DNA of 64,000 nucleotides from Abyssibius alkaniclasticus (GTDB lineage Bacteria > Pseudomonadota > Alphaproteobacteria > Rhodobacterales > Rhodobacteraceae), in the NCBI RefSeq assembly GCF_020447305.1, contig NZ_CP095732.1, forward strand, positions 3,132,501 through 3,196,500, in the 5' to 3' direction. The notes beneath the pieces were generated by a model, which was not told the DNA's origin, did not search any database, and saw only the letters and a list, made by a program, of their open reading frames with translations. The position numbers and the translations under genes were made by a program. Shown here piece after piece: positions 17,067-23,965 of the stretch (its first letter is position 1; each line of letters opens with the position of its first letter).

Positions 17067-18836
17067 CGGCCAGACCAGCAAGATCATCGGCAGGGCCACG
17101 ACAATCACCAGCACTTCCAGCAGCAGCCCCATGCGCCAGTAATCGCCAAACCGATAACCGCCGGGGCCAAGGATGATGGTGTTGTTCTTGTGCCCGATCG
17201 GGGTAAGAAAGGCACAGGATGCGGCCACGGCCACGCTCATCAGCCAGGCATCCGGGTTGGTCGCCGTCGCTGCCGCCATGCCCACGGCAATGGGCGCGGC
17301 GATCAGCGTTGTGGCGACATTGTTCAGAAAATCCGAAAGGGTCATGGTGACAACCATAAGCGCCAGCAGCGATACCCAGGCCGGAAACCCCTGTGTGAGC
17401 AGCAGGATTTGCGAGGCGATCAACTCCGCCCCGCCCGAACGCTCGAACGCTTCGGCCAGCGGGATCAGGCTGGCCAGCAGCACGATCACCTTCCATTCGA
17501 TCGAATTGTAAACCTCGTTGCCAGACACAAGCCCGATGGCGATCAGCCCGATAACAGCAGCAGAAAGGGCCACAGGAAGCGTGGCCCAGCCCAGCACCGC
17601 CACCCCAATCGCCGCCAGGAAAATGGCAATCGACAGCCCCGCCTTGGAACGTTGCACAACCTGCGTTTCGCGCCCCTCCAGCGGCAATACGCCCAGATAG
17701 GCGGCCGCCGCCGCATTGCGCCGCGCATCGCCCAGCAGCAAAAGCACATCGCCGGGCCGGATGGTGAGCAGGCGCACCCGGTCGGAAAACCGCTTGCCGT
17801 TGCGCGACACGCCCAGCAGCGTAACCGAATGCCGGTATAAAAGCTGAAGGCTGCGCGCCGTGCGCCCGACAATGCGCGCCCCTTCCGGCACGATCGCTTC
17901 GCTCAGTGTCAGCCCGCCCGATGTCAGGCGTCCTTCCGATTTTTCCGCACCCGAAAATTCCAGCGCGCCCTTGCCCATGAAGGCTTCAATCGCCTTTGGC
18001 TCGCCTTCAACCACCAGAAAATCGCCGGCGCGAATTTCCTGCTTTGCAGCGAAACCCGGCAGGCGCTTGCCGCTGCGCACCAGCCCGAGAATATGCACAT
18101 CATGCTCGTCTGCCAGCGGATACAGGTCTGCCACGCTGGGCGTGCCTTCGATCGATTTTTCGCTGACGCGCAATTCAGAGATATAGCGGCCTTCAGCTGT
18201 TTCGGCCTTCGAGCCGAACGCCCCGTCGCGTTTGGGCAGCAAGCGCCAGCCAAGCAGCGCAACATAGGCAATGCCCGCCAGCGCCACGGTCAGGCCGACC
18301 GGCGTAAAGTCGAACATGCCAAAGGGTGCGCCAAACACATCCTGGCGATAGGCGGCGATAACGATATTCGGTGGCGTGCCGATCAGCGTGATCATGCCCC
18401 CAAGAATGGTGGCGAAAGACAGCGGCATCAGCGACAGGCTGACCGCGCGCTTGGCTTTGGACGCGGTATCAAGGTCCAGCGGCATCAGCAAGGCAAGTGC
18501 CGCAACATTGTTGATAATCGCCGAAAGCCCGGCCCCGACCACCGCCATTATGGCAATATGCAGCGGCAGGGGGCGCTCGGCATCCAGCAGCCGCGCAGCC
18601 AGCTTTTCAATCGCGCCAGAGCCCACAAGCCCGCGCGATACGATCAACACCAGCGCAATGATTGCCACCGCCGAATGCCCAAAGCCTGAAAACACCTCGC
18701 CTGCCGGCACAAGCCCAAGCATGGCCGCCAGCACCAGCGCGCCAAAGGCCACAAGGTCATAGCGCAACCGGCCCCAGACCAGCAGCGCAAACAATATTGC
18801 AAAAATTCCGATAATCAGCGTCTGGTCAGATGGCAT
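17061..18836 (-). CDS. SLC13/DASS-family transporter with paired TrkA-C (RCK_C) domains
   Basis: 591-residue membrane protein. The N-terminal half holds the family motif NNVAALALLMPLDLD and GTPPNIVIAAYRQDVFG. A central cytoplasmic pair of RCK_C domains (about residues 210-370) contains SGKRLPGFAAKQEIRAGDFL and IRPGDVLLLLGDARR. The second half repeats the membrane fold, with FLNNVATTLIAAPIAVGMAA. Members move di- or tricarboxylates, sulfate or other anions with sodium. The ATG at 18836 opens directly before the first helix, so the upstream in-frame extension is rejected. The convergent gene ends 6 bp inside it. Confidence 0.9.
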   Translation of the reverse strand: MPSDQTLIIGIFAILFALLVWGRLRYDLVAFGALVLAAMLGLVPAGEVFSGFGHSAVAIIALVLIVSRGLVGSGAIEKLAARLLDAERPLPLHIAIMAVVGAGLSAIINNVAALALLMPLDLDTASKAKRAVSLSLMPLSFATILGGMITLIGTPPNIVIAAYRQDVFGAPFGMFDFTPVGLTVALAGIAYVALLGWRLLPKRDGAFGSKAETAEGRYISELRVSEKSIEGTPSVADLYPLADEHDVHILGLVRSGKRLPGFAAKQEIRAGDFLVVEGEPKAIEAFMGKGALEFSGAEKSEGRLTSGGLTLSEAIVPEGARIVGRTARSLQLLYRHSVTLLGVSRNGKRFSDRVRLLTIRPGDVLLLLGDARRNAAAAAYLGVLPLEGRETQVVQRSKAGLSIAIFLAAIGVAVLGWATLPVALSAAVIGLIAIGLVSGNEVYNSIEWKVIVLLASLIPLAEAFERSGGAELIASQILLLTQGFPAWVSLLALMVVTMTLSDFLNNVATTLIAAPIAVGMAAATATNPDAWLMSVAVAASCAFLTPIGHKNNTIILGPGGYRFGDYWRMGLLLEVLVIVVALPMILLVWPL

Positions 18837-19121
18837 TGCAATCTTCTTTATGAATCTCGGGCTTGCAGGTTTACATATCTCAGCCAATCAAGCGCGGCAA
18901 AGTTGCGATTTTTTGTCAGAAACCGGGGAGTCCTGCCTAATATCAAGTTAAATTGGCAAATATGGCGCAAGTTGCTTGCTATTTGGCCGCACAAAGCCCA
19001 TGTCCGGGGGGCGACGTTACCTCTATCGGCGATTCTGCTCCTTTTGGCTCAGTCTTTCGATCTTGAACTGACTTAGCCACGCTGCCGCATCCTGCGGGCA
19101 GATTTATTCAGGAGAACGACG

Positions 19122-19328
19122 ATGGCTACTGGCACCGTCAAATGGTTTAACACAACTAAAGGCTTCGGCTTCATCGCGCCCGATGGCGGCAGCAAAGATG
19201 TATTCGTGCATATTTCTGCTGTTGAGCAGGCTGGTCTTTCGGGTCTGAAAGATGACCAGAAAGTCACCTTCGACATCGAAGCCGGCCGCGATGGCCGCGA
19301 AAGCGCGACGAACATCGTTCTGGCCTAA
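19122..19328 (+). CDS. Cold-shock protein (CspA family)
   Basis: 68-residue single-domain nucleic-acid-binding protein. RNP1 is KGFGFI and RNP2 is DVFVHI, with the usual [13 protein letters not shown] start. It acts as an RNA chaperone in the cytoplasm. A strong ribosome site (CAGGAGAA) precedes the ATG. The 285-bp upstream gap back to the SLC13 gene is long, as is common for csp genes with regulatory leaders, though I could not define a specific leader structure. Transcription should end at the hairpin at 19362-19391. Confidence 0.95.
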   Translation: MATGTVKWFNTTKGFGFIAPDGGSKDVFVHISAVEQAGLSGLKDDQKVTFDIEAGRDGRESATNIVLA

Positions 19329-19361
19329 GCCGACGCCCTTTGGGCACAGGCTTTTTGAATG

Positions 19362-19391
19362 CGGGCGCCTTGGCAACAGGGCGCCCGTTTT
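19362..19391 (+). terminator. Intrinsic terminator after the cold-shock gene
   Basis: Arms CGGGCGCC (19362-19369) and GGCGCCCG (19380-19387) are followed by TTTT. It sits 33 bp after the csp stop and about 20 bp before the end of the convergent kinase gene. Confidence 0.85.
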
Positions 19392-19411
19392 CATGCGCGC
19401 AACCTGCGTTC

Positions 19412-20749
19412 TCAGCCCAAGGCCCAGGTCAGCCGCACCTCCAGCCCGCCCGCCTTGCTTGCGCCAAGCGTGATCGTGCAGCCGTGGGAATCTGCCATTT
19501 CGCGCACGATATGCAGCCCCAAACCCGACCCGGAGTTTTGCGCGTCGAGCCGTTCGCCGCGCGCCAGCGCCGCCTCGACCTTGTCTTCAGCTATGCCGGG
19601 GCCATCATCGACAACACTCAAAAATGCGGTCTTACCGGTTTCACCCCCCAGAATGGTTACGCTGGTCCGGGTCCATTTCATGGCATTATCCAGCAGGTTG
19701 CCCAACAGCTCGGTCAAGTCATAGGCATCAAACGGGGCGGCAAGGGTGGATGGCACATCAATAGTCCATTGCAAATGCCGGGCCGCGGGCTGCTGGCGCA
19801 GTGCAGCACAAAGCCGCTCGGCAACGGGTGCAACAGCGGTATGGCTGCGCTTTTGGTGGCTGTCGCGGCTTCGGGCCAGCTCGCGTTCGACAATATGCTG
19901 CATCGCGTCGATTTCGGCGCCAAGCTCTGCCGCCATTTGCGCCTGGCCCGAAAGTTCCAGTTTCCGCAGCACACCGCGCAGCACGGTCAGCGGCGTTTTC
20001 AACCCATGTGCAAGGTTGCCCGCGCTTACCCGCACCCGCGCCAAGGTCGCATCATTCTGGTCCAGAAGCTCGTTCACCTCTTTGACCAAGGGCAAAACCT
20101 CGCTCGGATAGTCGTTTGAAAGGCGGCGGTTCTGCGCCGCATTGATGCGCCGCAGCTCGTTGCGCACACGGTCCAGCGGTTTGAGCCCGACACGCACCGT
20201 GAATGCGCTGGCCGCAAGCAGGAACAGGCCCAGAATCGCAAGCCAGATTGCTGTATTGCTGGCAAACCCGGCCACTGAAACATCAATATCCTTGCGTTCC
20301 ATGGCAACCGAAATGAGGATGTCGCGGCTTTCTTCCGCCTCGCCGAGTTCGATGATCCAGCTTGCCACCGAAACCGGCTCGCCGGTTCCGGTCATCACAT
20401 CCTGATAGAAGATCGTGCCGCGCTGCGCCGGGCGCGCAAGCTCAAGCGGTGCAGCCCAGAACGAGGGCGACAGCAGGGGCGGCGCATCCTCAAGCTCGAT
20501 CTGCCAGTAATAGCCCGAAAGCGCCTGTTCAAACCGCTGGTCGAACATCGGGGCGATTTCCAGCGCCCCCTCGTCATCCAGTGCGATATTGCCGGTCAGC
20601 AAAAGCAGATAGTTATCAAGCTCGTCATGCACCCGCGCTTCGAAATAGTCGCGAAACAGCACATTCAGCACAAGCGCGGTTGCCGCCAGCGCAAGGATGG
20701 TTGTGGCCGCAGCCGTCAGGAACAGGCGCAGGCCAAGCGATGCCCTCAT
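19412..20749 (-). CDS. Sensor histidine kinase (PhoQ/QseC-like topology)
   Basis: 445-residue inner-membrane kinase. The first helix (LFLTAAATTILALAATALVL) is near residue 10 and the second near residue 170, with a periplasmic sensor between. The dimerisation/phosphoacceptor region is HGLKTPLTVLRGVL, followed by N-box LLGNLLDNAMKW, G1 VVDDGPGI and G2 GSGLGLHIV. It phosphorylates the OmpR-type regulator whose stop overlaps its start (ATGA). It is the last gene of a five-gene operon that begins with a Ser/Pro-rich exported peptide and an HprK-PqqD protein, so its signal may concern those envelope products. Confidence 0.92.
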   Translation of the reverse strand: MRASLGLRLFLTAAATTILALAATALVLNVLFRDYFEARVHDELDNYLLLLTGNIALDDEGALEIAPMFDQRFEQALSGYYWQIELEDAPPLLSPSFWAAPLELARPAQRGTIFYQDVMTGTGEPVSVASWIIELGEAEESRDILISVAMERKDIDVSVAGFASNTAIWLAILGLFLLAASAFTVRVGLKPLDRVRNELRRINAAQNRRLSNDYPSEVLPLVKEVNELLDQNDATLARVRVSAGNLAHGLKTPLTVLRGVLRKLELSGQAQMAAELGAEIDAMQHIVERELARSRDSHQKRSHTAVAPVAERLCAALRQQPAARHLQWTIDVPSTLAAPFDAYDLTELLGNLLDNAMKWTRTSVTILGGETGKTAFLSVVDDGPGIAEDKVEAALARGERLDAQNSGSGLGLHIVREMADSHGCTITLGASKAGGLEVRLTWALG

Positions 20750-21411
20750 GCGGGCGCATCCGCAATGACATAGCCAAAGCCGCGGCGCGTTTCGATCAGA
20801 TCAACCCCCATCTTGCGCCGCAACCGGCCCACAAGCACCTCGATGGCGTTACTCTCCGGTTCCTGATCACGGTAATAGATATGCTCGACCAGTGCTTCCT
20901 GGCTGACAACCGCACCCCGGTGCAGCAGCAAATGCACCAGCAGGCGATATTCAAGCGGGGTTACTTTCAAGGGGCGCCCGTTGATGAACACCCGCATCTG
21001 GCGCATGTCAACTTTCAGGCCTGCCGCCTCCAGCACGGTGGTTTTCTGGCTGGTTGCGCGGCGGATCAGGGCGCGCAGCCGCGCCACAAGCTCTTCCATA
21101 TGAAAGGGTTTTCCCAAATAGTCATCGGCGCCTGCATCAATGCCGTCAACGCGCTCGTTCCAGCTGCTTTTGGCAGTGAGCAGGATCACCGGCATGTCCA
21201 GCCCCTCGGCGCGCCAGTTGCGCAACACCGAAAGCCCGTCGAGCTTTGGCAAGCCGATATCAAGAATGGCCGCGATATAGGTTTCGGTCGACCCCAGAAA
21301 CCAGCCAGCCTCGCCATCGTTTGCAACTTCGGGAATAAAGCCTTCACTGCGCAGGATATCGGCAATGAAGTCAGCGATCCTGGTTTCGTCTTCAACGATC
21401 AGCACGCGCAT
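20746..21411 (-). CDS. OmpR-family response regulator
   Basis: 221 residues: a receiver domain (MRVLIVEDETRIADF with the acidic pocket, phosphoacceptor Asp in AAILDIGLPKLDGLS, conserved Lys in LLTAKSSW and GKPF) and a C-terminal winged helix ending RRGFGYVI. It is cognate to the overlapping histidine kinase. Its start directly follows the stop of the exported PepSY-like gene with no spacer, so the three are probably co-translated. Targets are unknown; autoregulation of the operon is a reasonable guess. Confidence 0.94.
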   Translation of the reverse strand: MRVLIVEDETRIADFIADILRSEGFIPEVANDGEAGWFLGSTETYIAAILDIGLPKLDGLSVLRNWRAEGLDMPVILLTAKSSWNERVDGIDAGADDYLGKPFHMEELVARLRALIRRATSQKTTVLEAAGLKVDMRQMRVFINGRPLKVTPLEYRLLVHLLLHRGAVVSQEALVEHIYYRDQEPESNAIEVLVGRLRRKMGVDLIETRRGFGYVIADAPA

Positions 21412-21915
21412 TCAACAGTTCCGCACACTAAGAATTTGCCCCGTGGCCGCATTGACCGATACGGCAAGCACAGCGCCACCGCCGTTGACAATTTGCAGCC
21501 GGTAAAGCGGCGAAGCGCCGGACTCCGAAAAGCCGACCTGCACAAGCCGCCCCGGATGAACGCGCAAGACCGCATTGAGAACTTCGCGCAAGGGCCGGGC
21601 ATCGCCGCGCGAAATCGCGCGTTGCGCGCGCTGATAGTCCTGCCGGGTTATCTGTGCGGGCCTGTCGGATTGCGGCACGCGGCAGGCCCCCGGCCCGTTC
21701 GTGCCAGAGGCCGCCCCGCTTGGCCCGGTCGTATCGTCGGGGCCAGAAGGTGCGCTGGGTGGCGTTGGGTTGCTGGGTGGCGTTGGGTTGCTTGGCGATG
21801 TCGCCGCGCGCGCCTGGCTTAGCTGGGCAAGGCCGGGCGCAACATAGGCGGCAAGCCCCGAAAGCCCGATCCGCGCAAGGGCTGCGCGGCGCGACAGGTT
21901 CACGGCCCGGCTCAT
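21412..21915 (-). CDS. Exported protein with twin-arginine-like leader and PepSY-like C-terminal domain
   Basis: 167 residues. The leader SRRAALARIGLSGLAAYVAP ends at an ARA/A-type cleavage site (about residue 38). A Ser/Pro/Asn/Gly-rich linker follows, with a duplicated SNPTPP unit. From about residue 90 there is a PepSY-like alpha/beta domain (ITRQDYQRAQRAISRGDARP, then YRLQIVNGGGAVLAVSVNAA). PepSY domains often sit beside sensor kinases and modulate proteases or signalling. The ATG overlaps the HprK-like stop (ATGA) and the response regulator follows without a gap. Its leader closely resembles that of the 109-residue peptide gene upstream. Confidence 0.75.
   Translation of the reverse strand: MSRAVNLSRRAALARIGLSGLAAYVAPGLAQLSQARAATSPSNPTPPSNPTPPSAPSGPDDTTGPSGAASGTNGPGACRVPQSDRPAQITRQDYQRAQRAISRGDARPLREVLNAVLRVHPGRLVQVGFSESGASPLYRLQIVNGGGAVLAVSVNAATGQILSVRNC
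21757..21792. repeat. Two perfect tandem 18-bp units inside the PepSY-like gene
   Basis: Units at 21757-21774 and 21775-21792 are identical. On the minus strand each encodes six residues of the Ser-Asn-Pro-Thr-Pro-Pro linker. This is a slippage-prone in-frame repeat that can vary linker length without breaking the gene. Confidence 0.9.
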
Positions 21916-23159
21916 CGGGCTGCCGCCGTTTGAAGCGCCGCGGCGGGCGCGGCTTCAATCAGCCGCGAATGCGCAAACTGTTGCAGCGCTGCTAGACTGT
22001 CGGCGCGAATTTGTGCGGGCGCAATATCGGGAAAGGCCGCGCACAGAACCGCGACAATCTCGTCAAGCCCGATCGGTTCGGCCAGCAGCCGCCAAATGGC
22101 CGAAGAGCCCGGGTTGAGCCGGTGAATCGCCATGCCGTTCTTGTCGGTCAGAAAATGCGCATCATCGGTTTTGATCTCGGTAACACCGGCGCATTGCCTG
22201 TGGGGCTGCGCGCTGTCAAATGCGTGCGCCCCGGCCTGGCCAAGGTCAAGCGGCGCGGGGCGCATGACAATATCGGGGCCGAGTTTTGCAACGGGCAAAC
22301 CCGAAAATGCCGTATGAGCCTGCAAATACGCCGCCGCGTCCTCGCCGGAATGATAGGTCAGTTGATAGGCGGGCAAGCTGGCTGTCAGCGCCTCGACCGT
22401 TTTCAGAATGGCCCCGGACTCAATTGCGCGCGCAAAGTTCTGCACGATCATCGCTTCCATTGCCGCGGCGCGCGAAATGGGCTCTAGCCGTGGCGGCGTC
22501 GGGTCATCGCGGCGCAAAAGCGTAACGATTGCCCCCAAGGGGCGCGCGGCACCCGCCTTTGCCAGTGGCGCATCGCTCAAAAACTTATACTGCGGGTTTG
22601 CAGGCCCGGAATCGGCGGCCACCCAGGCTTTGAAAGCGTGTGAAAATTCCGGCGGGATCGGCAGGCGAATGCGCGGGGCCACACCCGTGGCAAGGCCGCT
22701 TATCACCCGGTTTCGGGCAATCTCTATCGGCAAAAAATCATCGGTGAATACTGTCTGGCCCAAGCGCGCCAGCACCGCCGCAAGCGTGCTTTTACCCGCG
22801 CGGCGGGTGTTTGGAAACAGGACCAGTCGTTCGCAGAATTCAACCGCCGCGCCATGCACACACAGCAATTCGGGCTGCGAACGCAGTTTCGCCCAGGCCA
22901 TTTCGGAAATCAGATCGCAGATCGCGTTGACAGCATTCCACCTGCGCGGCGCAGTTTTCTCGGCTGTCACGGCGACCGCGAACATATTGCTCTCGACCCC
23001 CAGAATCCGGATGAATGCGGGGGTGTCAGGCGGGCTATGGTGCATGTGAACCGGCCAGTTGGGCAATGCTTTGGCCAGAAGCGGCAACAGGCTTTGCGCC
23101 CGGATCAGTTGAACCGGCGCTTTCAACCCATCAAACTGCAAATAGATGGTGTCGCCCAC
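21912..23159 (-). CDS. HPr-kinase-like P-loop protein fused to a PqqD-like domain
   Basis: 415 residues. An N-terminal HprK-related fold (residues 1-300) has the P-loop region FPNTRRAGKST at 115-125 and a downstream acidic pair TDD at 139-141 placed like the HprK Walker B. The C-terminal part (about 325-405) matches PqqD: MAIHRLNPGSSAIWRLL, then ALQQFAHSRLIE. HprK relatives phosphorylate serine on a protein or peptide; PqqD domains hold leader peptides for modifying enzymes. Oddly, the first P-loop position is Asn, not Gly/Ala. The start is GTG at 23159 after an AGGAG site. It is flanked by two exported proteins with similar leaders, so peptide phosphorylation is a plausible but untested role. 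Confidence 0.75.
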   Translation of the reverse strand: MGDTIYLQFDGLKAPVQLIRAQSLLPLLAKALPNWPVHMHHSPPDTPAFIRILGVESNMFAVAVTAEKTAPRRWNAVNAICDLISEMAWAKLRSQPELLCVHGAAVEFCERLVLFPNTRRAGKSTLAAVLARLGQTVFTDDFLPIEIARNRVISGLATGVAPRIRLPIPPEFSHAFKAWVAADSGPANPQYKFLSDAPLAKAGAARPLGAIVTLLRRDDPTPPRLEPISRAAAMEAMIVQNFARAIESGAILKTVEALTASLPAYQLTYHSGEDAAAYLQAHTAFSGLPVAKLGPDIVMRPAPLDLGQAGAHAFDSAQPHRQCAGVTEIKTDDAHFLTDKNGMAIHRLNPGSSAIWRLLAEPIGLDEIVAVLCAAFPDIAPAQIRADSLAALQQFAHSRLIEAAPAAALQTAAAR

Positions 23160-23219
23160 GCAACCGCTCCTGTGTTTTGCGCCAGTCTAGTCGGCGCAAG
23201 GCAGATAGCAAATGTTAAG

Positions 23220-23253
23220 CACCTTGCGCGGCGTTCCACGGTCGCGCAAGGTG
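23220..23253 (-). promoter_or_regulatory. 10-bp stem hairpin between the Ser/Pro-rich gene and the HprK-like gene
   Basis: Arms CACCTTGCGC (23220-23229) and GCGCAAGGTG (23244-23253) are perfect complements with a 14-base loop. It lies between two co-directional minus-strand genes and has no T-run, so it looks more like an attenuator or an mRNA-stability element than a full terminator. Confidence 0.5.
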
Positions 23254-23277
23254 GCATTTTTTGCAGCGCGCCCCGGC

Positions 23278-23607
23278 TTAGCTGAGAACGCAAACACCGT
23301 TTACCGCATCCCAGCTGCCATTTGCCGCGGTGCAGCTTGCCTCATCCACGGGCAGATCAACATGGGACGGCCCGGTTGGCGAGGAGGCCGCCGAAGGCGC
23401 GGAGGCTGGCGATGGTTCAGACGGCTCGGACGGGGCCGAGGGTTTTGAGGGTGCCGAAGGGTTTGAAGCCGCGCTTGCAGCCGAACCCGCGCGCGCCGCC
23501 GACAATGTGGTCACAGCCGGAATGGTATAGGCCGCCACCGCCAATACACCAATTCGGCCAAGCGCCTTGCGGCGCGACACTGTCTTGTTTTCGGTTTCGT
23601 CTTTCAT
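23278..23607 (-). CDS. Small exported Ser/Pro-rich peptide with twin-arginine-like leader
   Basis: 109 residues; I do not recognise a named family. The leader contains SRRKALGRIGVLAVAAYTIP and ends at SAARA/G. It is followed by about 40 residues of Ser-Pro-rich sequence in which Ser recurs every second or third position (SAPSKPSAPSEPSEPSP). The short tail has two cysteines, ASCTAANGSWDAVNGVCVLS, which could form a disulfide. The ATG at 23607 has a strong GGAGAT ribosome site, so the longer frame upstream is rejected. It is the first gene of the HprK-PqqD/two-component operon and an obvious candidate substrate for the HprK-like protein (inference). Confidence 0.75.
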   Translation of the reverse strand: MKDETENKTVSRRKALGRIGVLAVAAYTIPAVTTLSAARAGSAASAASNPSAPSKPSAPSEPSEPSPASAPSAASSPTGPSHVDLPVDEASCTAANGSWDAVNGVCVLS

Positions 23608-23965
23608 GATGTATCTCCTCGATATGTGCATATTCAAGGCCGCAGATCTGGCCTGACCTATGCTTAGCAGCCCGGCCACACAACTTGCTGAACAGGGCTG
23701 TCAGCCAATTGTCAGCTTTGCGCCAGCCGCGCCGGATATCGGGCGCAGCGCGGGCATTGCGCGGTGTCAAAGGCGCGCGCCTTTCCCGACTTTTGCTTAC
23801 GCGCAACCCGTTCAGCCATAAACCGCGTTTCAGACCCGAACATGGAACACCGGGAATTTTCATGGAAATTACAAATCGGTAACAATCCGGGAAATCCGTG
23901 GAACTGGCGCGGGATTTGTGGAATGTGGTCCTGACAATGCTTTTAGCCGCTGAAGGGTCTGTGCC
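23608..23965. promoter_or_regulatory. Divergent control region between the Ser/Pro-rich peptide operon and mprF
   Basis: 358 bp without a gene between two divergent start codons. It contains a perfect 16-bp palindrome, AAAGGCGCGCGCCTTT (23769-23784), which could be an operator for both sides. The mprF start has an AAGGG ribosome site. I could not assign -35/-10 boxes with confidence. Confidence 0.45.
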
